From Nonomuraea rhodomycinica (GTDB lineage: Bacteria; Actinomycetota; Actinomycetes; Streptosporangiales; Streptosporangiaceae): a stretch of DNA of 64,000 nucleotides. The notes beneath the pieces were generated by a model that saw nothing but the letters and a program-made list of their open reading frames with translations, searched no databases and was not told the origin of the DNA. How positions within the stretch are numbered: position 1 is the stretch's first letter; each line of letters opens with the position of its first letter. This document shows, piece after piece, positions 16,745-26,600 of the stretch. The stretch spans positions 310,001 through 374,000 of the forward strand of contig NZ_JABWGO010000004.1 in the NCBI RefSeq assembly GCF_013363995.1, in the 5' to 3' direction. The translations under genes were made by a program, and so were the position numbers.

Positions 16745-17866
16745 TCAGACCGGTGGCGGCGGCGCCGGGGGCAGGTGGCGCACGACCGGCAGGGCGCGGG
16801 TCGCGTAGACGGGATCGACCGGCAGCACGTGCCGGGCCCACCAGCGGGCGACCTCCGGGTACGGCGACGGCTCGGTGAACCCGGGCGCGTAGTCGTCGTA
16901 CGGCGGGTCGTACAGGTAGCCCACCGCCACCCCGTGCCGCTCCAGCGCGGCGATGGCCGTGTCGCGGTCGTCCACCAGCAGCGGCACCCGGAACAGCGGC
17001 TGGTCGAGCTGGTCGCGCACGCCCTCGGCGACCGTGGGCAGCTCGGCCAGCAGCCGCACCCCGGCGAGCCGCCGCTTGCGCTCCGCGGCGACCCCCGCCA
17101 GGCGGGCCTCCTGGTAGCGCCGGGCGATCCGTCCCTTGCGCACCCGGTAGTCGTGCAGGTCGGCCCGCACCCACGGGTCGAACGGCGCCAGCTCGGGCAC
17201 GTGCTTCATGGTGCGGCGCAGCTCGTCGCCGCGCAGCTCGATGCGGTAGCCGAGGCGCTCCTCCTGGAGGCCGAGCGCGCGGGCCAGCCGCAGCGCCGGG
17301 CGGACCAGGTCGAGCCGGAGCGCGGCGCGCCGCGCCGCCGACGTGGCGACGGCGAACAGCTCCTGCCGCCACGACCCGGGCTCCAGGATCAGGTCGCGGG
17401 CCTGTTCGAGGGCTCGCAGGTCGTCCTCGCGCTCCACGGCCAGCACGCCGCCGGACCCGGCGCCGCAGTGCTTGGACAGGCTGTAGACGCCGGCCTGGCC
17501 GAACGTGCCGAGCGGGCGCCCGTCCACGGACGTCTCCAGGGCGTGGGCGACGTCCTCGATGAGGATCTTCCCGGTGAAGGCCCCGACCCGGTCCGGCAGG
17601 CCGTACATGTTGGTGGTGAGGACCGCGTCCACGGTGGACAGATCGACCCGTCCGACGTCGATGTTGCCGTCACGCGGCGACAGCGGCGCCATGACCGGCC
17701 GCAGGCCGGCGGCGATCACCAGGAACAGGATCTCGTCGGCGGAGACCGGCGACATGAGCAGCCGCTGCCCGGGCACGCACCAGTGGCGCAGCGCGAGGTA
17801 GAGGCCGAGGCGGTTGGAGGGAAGCACCAGGCAGTGGCGCCCGGTCCGCTCCGCTAACCCCGTCAT
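16745..17866 (-). CDS. DegT/DnrJ-like PLP-dependent aminotransferase
   Basis: 373 residues from ATG 17866, overlapping the upstream GNAT stop by 4 bases (ATGA), which indicates coupled translation. Aminotransferase fold: LVLPSNRLGLYLALRHWCVP, SPVSADEILFLVIAAGLRPV, ILIEDVAHALETSVDG (pyridine-N Asp region), and the Schiff-base Lys in YSLSKHCGAGSGG. The C-terminus ends LPPAPPPPV. Established: DegT-type enzymes aminate nucleotide-linked keto-sugars for surface polysaccharides or antibiotics. Similarity to classic members is partial, so the sugar substrate is inference. Works with the adjacent GNAT. Confidence 0.8.
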   Translation of the reverse strand: MTGLAERTGRHCLVLPSNRLGLYLALRHWCVPGQRLLMSPVSADEILFLVIAAGLRPVMAPLSPRDGNIDVGRVDLSTVDAVLTTNMYGLPDRVGAFTGKILIEDVAHALETSVDGRPLGTFGQAGVYSLSKHCGAGSGGVLAVEREDDLRALEQARDLILEPGSWRQELFAVATSAARRAALRLDLVRPALRLARALGLQEERLGYRIELRGDELRRTMKHVPELAPFDPWVRADLHDYRVRKGRIARRYQEARLAGVAAERKRRLAGVRLLAELPTVAEGVRDQLDQPLFRVPLLVDDRDTAIAALERHGVAVGYLYDPPYDDYAPGFTEPSPYPEVARWWARHVLPVDPVYATRALPVVRHLPPAPPPPV

Positions 17867-18945
17867 GACTGCAGGGCCGTGCGCAGACGGCCGAACGTCT
17901 TGAGCACCCGGTCGGCCGTGCGGTGCAGGACGGGGTTGGCCAGGACCGTGGCCCGCGTCTTGCGCACCGGCACGCGCATCAGCCAGTGGACGCCCGCGAC
18001 GGGCCCGGCCGTGGCGACGCGGCCCTCGGCGACCTCGTACTCGCCGTTCTTCAGCTTGTCCTTGTACTCCTTCTGGCCCCGCCCCATGTCGATGACCTGG
18101 ATGCCGGACTCGGCGGCCCGCTCGGCCATGGCCAGGTGGTGGATGAGGCCGGGGGAGTACTTGGCGTAGGCGGTGTCGTAGGCCGGGAACCAGCCGACGA
18201 GCGTGGTGCGGGTGCGCAGGCCGAAGTGGCCGGCGATGGGCACGTCGCCCGCGTGAACCATGTCGAGCACCCCGGCGAAGTGCTCGGTGTCGGTGGCCTG
18301 CAGCCGTTCGACCAGCTCGACGATCCACCGGTGCGCGAACCGGTCGGTGCGCCCGGTGCGGCGGTACTGCTCGGCCTTCCAGCCGATCAGGGTGTGCAGG
18401 GGCGCCACGTCGGAGGTGGCGTAGTCGTGGCGGATCGCGCCGGCCTCGCGTTCGAGCTTGCGCTGCTTGGCGAGCGTCGTCTTGTAGGTCTTGCCGGAGT
18501 GCTCGCGCAGGAAGGCGGTGTAGGTCTCGTAGCCGTCGCGCAGGTCGATGATGGGCGACGGGTGGCGCTCGTGCCGGACGGCCAGCATGGGCTGGCCGGA
18601 GACCAGGTGGTCGAACTCGTAGACCGACAGCCCGCACAGCCGCAGCAGCCGGTGCGGGTCGATCTCGACGTCCTTGGCGTGCACAAGGCCCTGCGCGTCG
18701 GTCAGCCCCGCCGCGACCGGTTTGCCGATGCCGAGCGGATGTCGCTCGAACGGGAAGAACCCCACGATGTCGGCGCCGTCGTAGATGACGGCGACGCGCA
18801 CGAGGTCGCGCAGTTCGCCGACGGTGACCGTGAATTCAGGCGACAGGAAGGGGTTGTCGAACCCCTCGTGCGCCTCCTGGAGCGCCCGCCACCGGTTCAG
18901 CTCCGGGGCGCCCAGTTCGCGGGGGTGTGCAAGTGAGACGCGCAT
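17863..18945 (-). CDS. CelD/BioF2-type GNAT acetyltransferase (paralogue A)
   Basis: 360 residues. A double-GNAT protein of the Acetyltransf_6 (CelD/BioF2) kind: DNPFLSPEFTVTVGELRDLV, VGFFPFERHPLGIGKP, GKTYKTTLAKQRKLERE, GHFGLRTRTTLVGWFPAYD, and DMGRGQKEYKDKLKNGEYEV. Such proteins occur in exopolysaccharide and cell-envelope clusters, where acyl or aminoacyl transfer to sugars is proposed. First gene of a two-gene operon with the DegT-like enzyme. A paralogue lies 12 kb away at 30738-31865 with the same motifs, so the two act in related steps or duplicated pathways. Confidence 0.88.
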   Translation of the reverse strand: MRVSLAHPRELGAPELNRWRALQEAHEGFDNPFLSPEFTVTVGELRDLVRVAVIYDGADIVGFFPFERHPLGIGKPVAAGLTDAQGLVHAKDVEIDPHRLLRLCGLSVYEFDHLVSGQPMLAVRHERHPSPIIDLRDGYETYTAFLREHSGKTYKTTLAKQRKLEREAGAIRHDYATSDVAPLHTLIGWKAEQYRRTGRTDRFAHRWIVELVERLQATDTEHFAGVLDMVHAGDVPIAGHFGLRTRTTLVGWFPAYDTAYAKYSPGLIHHLAMAERAAESGIQVIDMGRGQKEYKDKLKNGEYEVAEGRVATAGPVAGVHWLMRVPVRKTRATVLANPVLHRTADRVLKTFGRLRTALQS

Positions 18946-19103
18946 GGGCTCCTACTGGCGATATGCCGTGTGCTGTCGAGCTTGGAGGGTCCGCCGTGCA
19001 AGGAAAGGTTAACCGTTGCTCTCTTATGTCATTCACGCAGGTCCGGAACGTTACACAACTCTAAGCTGGCATTCATAACCGAGTGACGTTCTAATGTGTT
19101 TCC

Positions 19104-20132
19104 ATGACGGTCCCCGGAATCGACCTGCCGCGCCTGACCGCGTGGATGGCGAACCACGTGCCCGAAGCGGGCGAGCCGCTGTCAGTGTCGCTGATCTCGG
19201 GGGGCAGGTCCAATCTGACCTACCTCGTCGAGGGCCGCGACCGGCGGGTGGTGCTGCGCCGTCCGCCGCTCGGCCACGTGCTGCCCACCGCCCACGACAT
19301 GCGGCGGGAGTGGCGGGTGATCTCCGCCCTGGCCCCGACGCCCGTCCCGGTGCCCGAGCCGGTCGCCTTCTGCGCCGACGAGGACGTCATCGGCGCGCCG
19401 TTCTACCTCATGGGGTACGTCGAGGGCGCGGCCGTGCGCACCCGGGAGGAACTGGGCGAGCCCGCGCCCGAGCAGGCGCGGCGGCTGTCGGAACGGCTGG
19501 CCGAAGTGCTGGCCGCCATCCACGCCGTCGACCACCGCGAGGTGGGGCTGGAGGGGTTCGGCCGCCCCGACGGGTACCTGGCCCGCCAGCTCGACCGCTG
19601 GTGCCAGCAGTGGGAGCGCTCGAAGACCGCCGACCGGCCCGAGTACGACCGGCTGGTGGCCCGGCTGCGCGAGCGCCTGCCCGCGGCGTCGGCCGGCACG
19701 CTGGTCCACGGCGACTACCGGCTCGACAACACGCTCGTCCGGCTCGCCCCCGAGCCCGACATCCTGGCCGTCGTGGACTGGGAGATGTCCACGCTCGGCG
19801 ACCCGCTGGCCGACCTCGGGCTGACGCTCACCTACTGGCAGGACCCCGGTGACGAGGAGCGCGCCGCGATCCCGGTGGCCGGCGACGTGACGCTGGCGCC
19901 GGGCTTCCTGACCGCGGCCGAGTTCGCGGCCCACTACGCCAAGGTCTCCGGCCACGACATCGAGGACCTGGGTTTCTACGTCGCCTTCGGCAACTTCAAG
20001 CTCGCGGTCATCGTGGAGGGTATCCACGCCCGCTTCCGCCAGGGTAAGACCGTGGGGGAGGGCTTCGAGGAGATCGGCTCCGCGGTGCCCGTCCTGATCG
20101 CCCGCGCCCACCGCATGCTGGAGTCCGCATGA
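19104..20132 (+). CDS. Phosphotransferase-family protein (APH/ACAD10-like)
   Basis: 342 residues from ATG 19104. Aminoglycoside-phosphotransferase fold: SGGRSNLTYLVEGRDRRVVL (nucleotide loop), the Lys-equivalent region LRRPP, HGDYRLDNTLV (catalytic HGD), and VDWEMSTLGDPLADLGLTL (Mg ligand). This subclass is often found beside acyl-CoA or short-chain dehydrogenases, and here an SDR follows with a 4-base overlap (ATGA). No ribosome site is seen; TTCTAAT lies 8 bases upstream of the ATG, so the mRNA may be leaderless. Substrate unknown; antibiotic resistance is not implied. Confidence 0.9.
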   Translation: MTVPGIDLPRLTAWMANHVPEAGEPLSVSLISGGRSNLTYLVEGRDRRVVLRRPPLGHVLPTAHDMRREWRVISALAPTPVPVPEPVAFCADEDVIGAPFYLMGYVEGAAVRTREELGEPAPEQARRLSERLAEVLAAIHAVDHREVGLEGFGRPDGYLARQLDRWCQQWERSKTADRPEYDRLVARLRERLPAASAGTLVHGDYRLDNTLVRLAPEPDILAVVDWEMSTLGDPLADLGLTLTYWQDPGDEERAAIPVAGDVTLAPGFLTAAEFAAHYAKVSGHDIEDLGFYVAFGNFKLAVIVEGIHARFRQGKTVGEGFEEIGSAVPVLIARAHRMLESA

Positions 20133-20875
20133 GCACTGTCGCGTTGATCACCGGTGCGGCGAGCGGCATCGGTGCCGCCGTCGCCCGCCGCCTGTCGGCC
20201 GGCGGCGCCCGGTGCGTCCTCGTGGACCTCGACGGGGAGGGCGCCGAGCGCGTCGCCAAGGAGACCGGCGGGGTGGCGCTGGCCGCCGACGTCAGCACCC
20301 AGGAGGCCAACCACGAGGCCGTGGAGCTGGCCGAGCGGCGCTTCGGCAGGCTCGACGTCGTCCACCTCAACGCGGGCGTCGCCGCCGGCGTCGACCTCGG
20401 CGCGTTCGACGTGGCCCGCTACCGCACGGCGGTGGGCGTCAACGTGGACGGCGTCGTCTTCGGCGTCGTGGCCGCCCTGCCGCTGCTGCGGCGCTCCGGC
20501 GGCGGCGCGATCGTGGTGACCTCCTCGCTGGCGGGGCTGGTCGGCTACGACGGCGACCCGGTCTACACGATGACCAAGCACGCGGTGGTGGGCCTGGTCC
20601 GCGCGCTCGCCGTGCCCCTCGCCGCCGAGGGCGTCCGCGTCAGCGCCGTCTGCCCCGGCTTCACCGACACCCCTCTGGTGGCCGGGGCGCGGGAGACCTT
20701 CCTGAACGCCGGCTTCCCGCTGCTCACCGCCGAGGACGTGGCCGCGGCCGTCGAGAGCGCCTGCTACGCCGACCCCGGCACGTTGCTCATCGTGCAACCG
20801 GGCCGGCAACCGATGCCGTACCGTTATGCGGGCGTGCCCGGGCCGGCGGGTGGCGAGCGCCCGCCGACGCCCTGA
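20129..20875 (+). CDS. Short-chain dehydrogenase/reductase
   Basis: 248 residues. VALITGAASGIGAAVARRLS binds NAD(P), the next beta strand ends in VLVDLD (favours NAD), then LNAGVAAG (NNAG variant). Catalytic residues are intact: VVTSSLAGL (Ser) and YTMTKHAV (Tyr, Lys). The C-terminus (QPGRQPMPYRYAGVPGP) is atypical. It overlaps the phosphotransferase by 4 bases, so the two are translationally coupled and probably act on the same lipid or CoA-linked substrate. Confidence 0.92.
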   Translation: MSTVALITGAASGIGAAVARRLSAGGARCVLVDLDGEGAERVAKETGGVALAADVSTQEANHEAVELAERRFGRLDVVHLNAGVAAGVDLGAFDVARYRTAVGVNVDGVVFGVVAALPLLRRSGGGAIVVTSSLAGLVGYDGDPVYTMTKHAVVGLVRALAVPLAAEGVRVSAVCPGFTDTPLVAGARETFLNAGFPLLTAEDVAAAVESACYADPGTLLIVQPGRQPMPYRYAGVPGPAGGERPPTP

Positions 20876-20973
20876 TGTCATACGCAAGCACCTTGCAAGT
20901 GGCATAGATACGGTAATACGTGCGGAGAGGTGTCCAACCGGACACCGCGCAGGCGTGAGGGGTGGAGGTTCCC

Positions 20974-22359
20974 GTGATTCCCACCGATGGTCGGCATGCC
21001 CGCAGGCGGTCGCCGTGGCCGCTGGCGGTGGGCGCGGGCGTCGTGGCGGTGCTCCTGGTCGTGGGCATCATGGTGTACGCGGGGACACGCGGCTCGCGCG
21101 ACGAGTTCAAGGGCGGCGAGGTGGCCAAGGCCGGCCCGTCGCAGCCCGCCCCCACCCTGGCGCCGCCGCCGAAGCTCGACAACTGGCCGCGCTGGGGCGT
21201 CACCCACACCCAGTACAGCGCCGACACCGCTCCGCGGCCCGTGACCGAGCAGGCCAAGGGCATCCTGGGCCGCGTCCCCCTCCTGCAGAACCAGCACATC
21301 ATGGGCTGGGGCGCCGGCAACCCCGAGCCGAGCCCCGGCCAGTACAACTTCACCGAGCTCAACCGCCGGATGTCGTTCATCGCCTCCTCGCGCGGGATGC
21401 CGGTCATCACGCTCTGCTGCGCCCCCGACTGGATGAAGGGCGGCCAGGCCGGCCGTACCGACTGGAGCAAGAACCACACGGTCGCCCCCGAGCGCGAGCA
21501 CTTCGACGACTACGCCAAGCTCGCGGCCAAGATCGCCCGGCAGTACCCGACCGTGAAGCACTTCATGGTCTGGAACGAGTTCAAGGGCTTCTGGGACCCC
21601 ACGACCAACCGGTGGGACGCCGAGGGCTACACCGAGCTGTACAACAAGGTCTACGACGCTCTCAAGCGCGTGGACGGCGACATCCAGGTGGGCGGCCCGT
21701 ACGTGCCGATCGAGACCACCTCGGCCCCCGGCCCGTCCGAGCTGAGCGGCCCCTGGGGCACGGTCGACCAGCGTGCCCTCGACGCCATCGAGTACTGGAT
21801 CGAGCACAAGAAGGGCGCCGACTTCATCGTCGTCGACGGCGCCACCATGACCACCGACAAGGGCAACGTCCCCGACGACTTCGCCGCGCAGGCCAAGTTC
21901 GGCGCGATCACCTCGTGGCTGCGCAAGAAGGCCAACGACATGCCCGTCTGGTGGGCCGAGTGGTACGTCGAGCCGGAGAACTCCGGCTGGAGCGAGGCCA
22001 AGCGCACCGCCGTCCAGGCCACCGCCATGATGGAGTTCGCGCGCGGCGGCGTCGCCTCGGCCCTCTACTGGAACCCGCAGCAGAAGGGCGGCGTCCGCGA
22101 GTGCCACGGCTGCGTGTGGGACGCCGAGGGCCGCGAGATGCCCATGGCCGGGCTGCTCAGCGGCTTCACGCGGTGGTTCCCCGCCGGGGTGGCGCTGGAG
22201 CAGGTCCAGTCGTCCGACGCGCGGGTCAAGGTGCTGGCGCAGGCCCAGCAGCTCGTCATGGTCAACACCGCCGAGCGCGACGTGACGGCCACCGTGGACG
22301 GCAAGCAGGTCACGCTCAAGCCGTACGAGATCAGGTGGAGCGGGCGCGGCCAGGGCTGA
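20974..22359 (+). CDS. GH39-like glycosidase, membrane-anchored
   Basis: 461 residues from GTG 20974, with GGTGGAGG 5 bases upstream; GTG 20962 is the alternative. A signal anchor (LAVGAGVVAVLLVVGIMVYA) follows the basic RHARRRSPWP. The exported (beta/alpha)8 domain shows clan-A signatures: VWNEFKGFW with probable acid/base Glu202 and WWAEWYVEP with probable nucleophile Glu329. A small C-terminal beta domain follows (VNTAERDVTATVDGKQVTL). The GH39 family includes xylosidases and enzymes acting on exopolysaccharides. Convergent with the DUF418 gene, 18 bases apart. Inference: trims or releases a surface polymer. Confidence 0.78.
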   Translation: MIPTDGRHARRRSPWPLAVGAGVVAVLLVVGIMVYAGTRGSRDEFKGGEVAKAGPSQPAPTLAPPPKLDNWPRWGVTHTQYSADTAPRPVTEQAKGILGRVPLLQNQHIMGWGAGNPEPSPGQYNFTELNRRMSFIASSRGMPVITLCCAPDWMKGGQAGRTDWSKNHTVAPEREHFDDYAKLAAKIARQYPTVKHFMVWNEFKGFWDPTTNRWDAEGYTELYNKVYDALKRVDGDIQVGGPYVPIETTSAPGPSELSGPWGTVDQRALDAIEYWIEHKKGADFIVVDGATMTTDKGNVPDDFAAQAKFGAITSWLRKKANDMPVWWAEWYVEPENSGWSEAKRTAVQATAMMEFARGGVASALYWNPQQKGGVRECHGCVWDAEGREMPMAGLLSGFTRWFPAGVALEQVQSSDARVKVLAQAQQLVMVNTAERDVTATVDGKQVTLKPYEIRWSGRGQG

Positions 22360-22377
22360 GCCCCAGAGCGTGAGCCG

Positions 22378-23607
22378 TCAGGGCTGGGCGGCCTGCGGGG
22401 CGGGGGCGGCCTCCATGGTCCGCCCCGGCCGGTTCCAGTACGTGAGGTAGCGCAGCACCCACTCCACCGGGCCGTACCGGTGCCCGCGCAGCCACACCCA
22501 GCTGTAGACCACCTGCGCCGTGAAGATGCCGAGCGCGATCAGCACCTCCGAGGGCGGGCTGACCCGGTCCACCAGCGCCAGGCCGTACCCGGTGAAGATC
22601 AGGCCGCAGAACAGTGACTGGGCGAGGTAGTTGGACAGCGCCATGCGGCCCGGCGCCGCCAGCAGGGCGCCCAGACGCGGCACGTGCGGCAGCAGGCGCA
22701 GGAACGTGGCCGCGTAGGCGGCGGCGAGCAGCGGCGCGGTGACGAGGTCCAGGGCCTCGCCGAGGAACTTGTGCACCGTCCCGGTCCACGCCGACATCGT
22801 GTAGACGGCCGCGCCGCCGAGCCCGACGGTGAAGCCCACCCACTGCAGCCGCCGCAGCGCCTTGGTGTGCGCCGACGGGTCGCGCAGCAGCCCCAGCTTG
22901 CCGACCGCGAGGCCGATCAGCGCGGCGGCCAGCACGGCCGGCCCCTGGAACAGCAGGCGCAGCAGGACGATGAGGGACAGCTTGCGCACGTGCTCGGAGA
23001 CGATCTGGCCGGCCGAGCCCGCCAGCGACCGGTCGGACTTGATCGCCTCCGCGACGCCGTGGGACACCGTGCCGGCGGTGTCCAGGCCCAGCGCCGCCAG
23101 CCCGGCCAGGAACACGAAGCCCAGCGCCAGCAGGCTGGTCAGCACGACCGCCAGCATGATCGCGTTCTTCGGCGAGAGCTTGCGCAGCAGCAGCAGCGCC
23201 AGCCCCACCCCCGCGTACGTCGTGAGGATGTCGCCCGGGAACAGCAGCACGGCGTGCGCGATGCCGATCAGGAACAGCCCCGCCACCCGTCTGAGGAACA
23301 TCGGCGTGAACGGCATGCGCCGGCGCACCGCGGAGTCGAGCTGCAACGTGAAGCTGTACCCGAACAGGAAGGAGAACAGCAGGTAGAACTTGTTCTCCAA
23401 TAACAGTGTCACGCTCCAGCGCACGCCCCAGTCCAGCGAGGACTGGAACGCGGGCTCCGCCATCCCGGCCATCCGGTAGCCGGAGGCCAGGAAGGCGATG
23501 TTCACCAGGAGGATCCCGAGCAGCGAGAAGCCACGGAGGGCGTCGACCGAGGTGATCCTCGACGCCCTCGCGCCCTGCATGGCGCCGTCTGTCCGTTGTG
23601 CCGTCAT
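22378..23607 (-). CDS. DUF418 (YeiB-type) integral membrane protein
   Basis: 409 residues. Starts RITSVDALRGFSLLGILLVN, the DUF418/heparan-acetyltransferase-like signature, with ENKFYLLFSFLFGYSF and the C-terminal DUF418 block (GRMALSNYLAQSLFCGLIF, FTAQVVYSWVWL, GPVEWVLRYLTYW). About ten membrane helices. Established: these proteins are related to acyltransferase-3-type membrane enzymes, but function is generally undefined. Contains one TTA Leu codon (codon 69, plus-strand 23401-23403), so it may depend on the bldA tRNA. Confidence 0.88.
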   Translation of the reverse strand: MTAQRTDGAMQGARASRITSVDALRGFSLLGILLVNIAFLASGYRMAGMAEPAFQSSLDWGVRWSVTLLLENKFYLLFSFLFGYSFTLQLDSAVRRRMPFTPMFLRRVAGLFLIGIAHAVLLFPGDILTTYAGVGLALLLLRKLSPKNAIMLAVVLTSLLALGFVFLAGLAALGLDTAGTVSHGVAEAIKSDRSLAGSAGQIVSEHVRKLSLIVLLRLLFQGPAVLAAALIGLAVGKLGLLRDPSAHTKALRRLQWVGFTVGLGGAAVYTMSAWTGTVHKFLGEALDLVTAPLLAAAYAATFLRLLPHVPRLGALLAAPGRMALSNYLAQSLFCGLIFTGYGLALVDRVSPPSEVLIALGIFTAQVVYSWVWLRGHRYGPVEWVLRYLTYWNRPGRTMEAAPAPQAAQP

Positions 23608-23649
23608 CAGGGAACATCATCCCGCATAACCTGAGAGGTTCCTGTGAGT

Positions 23650-26600
23650 TCAGTTATTTAGTGCGATGTAGATGAAGCGCTCCGCTATCACGCCGACCGC
23701 CACCACGAACGCGGGGATCGCCACGAACAGCAGCCGCCTGCGCGCCCTCGGCGCCCGCGTGGGCCCGTGGAGCCGGATCACCTCGTAGGCGAACAGCGTC
23801 ACCCAGGTCAGCGCCAGCGCCGCGATGCCGACGGGCGTCCACGGCGACGTGGGGTCGCCGCGGCCCTTGTACGGCTGGGGATCGGGGATCTCCGTGCCTC
23901 GGACGAACTTCTTCAGCGTGTACAGCGCGGCGTCGCCGTTGGAGTACACCCGCTTCACCTCCGGCGAGGCGTCGAGCGCCGCCCGGAACTTCTCGCCCCA
24001 GCCCTCCGGGAACCCCTCGTTGAGCTGGAGGTAGCTGACCTGGCCGCGCGTCACCGCCAGGAACGTGTTGCGCGGGCTCGCCTTGAGCTTCGCCAGCGCG
24101 CCGGTGATGTTCGAGGGGTCCTTGTAGACCAGGGCCTGACCGTTGAAGTTCACCAGCTCCACGTCCTTCTCGCCCCAGGGCATCGTGGGCGTGACCTCCG
24201 GGCCCTCCTTGGGCACCAGGTAGAGCACGCGGGCGCTCGGCTTGTCGTGCGCGTACACGTAGTGCATGGCCGCGACCTCGCCGGCGGTCACCCGCTCGAA
24301 CTTCTCGTTGCCGTAGCGGGCCACGAGGAAGGCCATCGCGAACAGCACCGCGAACCCCGCTGCGAGCAGCACCGACAGCTTCCGGGTCAGCTCGGGGTTG
24401 AGGCGCACGTTGCGCCGGCGGATCGGCACGGTCTCCTCGCGCACGTCCGCGCTGTCGGCCGGCAGGTTCGGGAAGAACGCGTACGAGGCCAGCAGGCACG
24501 CGCCGGGCAGCGCGAACATGTAGATGCGCAGCCCGATCTCGCCGCCGTAGCTCTGCAGCCCCAGCGCGAGCACGGGCACGCACAGCAGGATCAGCGCGGC
24601 CCGGTCGAACACCCCGCGCCGCAGCCGGCGCAGCAGGCCGGTGGCGGCCAGCGAGAGGATCACGACCAGGATGCCGAGCCGGGCCTTCAGCACCATCGCG
24701 TGCGCGGGGTCGCTGCCCGCGATGCGGTCGCCGGTGTTGCGCTGGAGGTTGGTGAGGATCTTGCCCAGGCCGCCGAAGATCGCGTCGATCTGGCCGGCCC
24801 AGAAGCCCACGGTCTCGTAGCTGATCCAGGCGAGCACCACCAGGCCGAGGAAGAACGGCAGCGCCCAGGTCAGCGACGTGCGCTTGAAGATCAGGAACGC
24901 GGTGATCACGCCGAGCATCATGAACGGCGTGATCTGGTGCGAGGCCGTCGAGGCGAAGAACAGCGCCAGCAGCAGCGTCAGCATGAGCAGCTTGTCGGCG
25001 CGGAACGTGCCGGTGTTGACGATCTCGCCCGGCGTCATCGCGTCGAGGCGGCCCAGCCACTTGCGCCAGCCCTTGTCCGGCACCGGCTTGGTGCGCGGCT
25101 CCACGCGCCCGAACCAGCGCAGCAGGATCGCCACCCACGCCAGGTACAGCGCGAACGTGAAGCCCTGTGGCGAGAAGTAGTCCTGGCCGATCCACTGCAC
25201 GAGGACGAACAGCAGCGCCGCGAACCAGCGCGCCCGCGTGGTCGCCACGACCTGGCGCAGGATGAGCACGAACGGCAGCAGGTAGAGCAGGTTGGACAGC
25301 AGCGGCGTCCACATGAGGATCGGCGTCATGTCCGTGATGCCGGCCGCCTTGGTGACGAACGCGAACAGCGCGAAGAAGCCCGGCCAGCCCATGCGGGCGT
25401 CGATGCTGATCGCCGTCTCACCGGTGCGGCCGATGAAGTCGACGAAGCCCGCGTGGATGTAGGCCGTGGGGAAGCGCGGCTCGGTGGCCACCAGGGCGCC
25501 CGCGCCGTGCAGCGCGAACGTGATCGTGGCGATCTGGAACAGCAGCAGGAACTTGCGGTCGGTCGACTGGGCGACCGTCACGAAGAACGCCACCAGCATG
25601 ATGAGGATCGCGGCGAACGCGCTGGTGGGCAGGGCCGAGATCAGGCCGAGGCCGTTGATGTCGGTGGGGTCGACCCCGCGCAGCGGCCCGGGGGGCACGC
25701 GCAGGGCGAGCACGTACAGGATGAGCCCTTCGACGGTGAGCAGGGCGGGCAGCCACCTGGGCGCGCTGCTCACGAGCGCGCCCAGACGCGCCATGAGGCC
25801 CTGGGGGGCCGCGGCGGCGGCGGGGGTGGCGCCGGCGCTCTTCGCGGGCGCCTTGCTCTCCTGAGCCGCCTCCGGGCGCGCCTGTGCCGGCGGCTGCGGA
25901 GACGCCGGCGGGGCCGCCTGTGCCGGCGGCTCCGGAGACGCCTGCGGGGCCGCCTGAGCCGGCGGCTGCGGGCTCGCCCCTGCGGGGGGCCGCGGGGACG
26001 TGTCCGCGGGGGGCGGGGGCGCCTGCGGGGGCGTGGCCCTGAACGGTGTGGTCGGCGGCGCCTCCGGCCGCTCCGCGGACGTGAGGTCGGGGGCGGTCGG
26101 CGGGCCGCCCACGCGGAAGCCGGCGGGCAGCCGGATCGCCGTGGTCGTGTCGGCGTCGGCGTCGTCCTCCACCTCGGCCCCGGCCTCGGCTCCGGACTCG
26201 CCTTCGGCCTTGTCGTCGGCCTTGTCGGCGACCTGGTTCCCGGCCTTGTCCTCGGTCGCGGGGGCGGCGCCGGCCACGGGCTTGGCGTCGGTGACGGTCT
26301 CGGCTTCGGCGTCGGTCTCGATGCCGGCCTCGGCCTCGGTGTCAGTCCCGGCGTCACCGGCAGCCGGCGCCTCAGGAGCGGCCTCGGGGACCTCGGCGGC
26401 CTCGCCGTCGCCGTCGGCCGCGTCCCGCTCCGAGGAGGCGTCGTCGGCCGCCGTCTCCTCGTTGTCCTTGTCCTTGGCCTTGCCGGAGGAGGCGCCGTCG
26501 GCGGAGCCCAGATCGAGGATGATCCGCGGGATGACCCCCGTGGCGTCCGGATCGAAGGGCGCGCCCGGCTCCTCCTCCGTCTCGCCGTTGAGCTCGGAGG

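Noticed and set aside
16745..18637. A single gene fusing the DegT-like enzyme to upstream sequence
   Set aside because: The upstream part is another frame of the GNAT gene; the true start is ATG 17866 with a 4-base overlap.
22340..22390. Terminator between GH39-like and DUF418 genes
   Set aside because: GGGCTG copies are direct, not inverted; no stable hairpin found.
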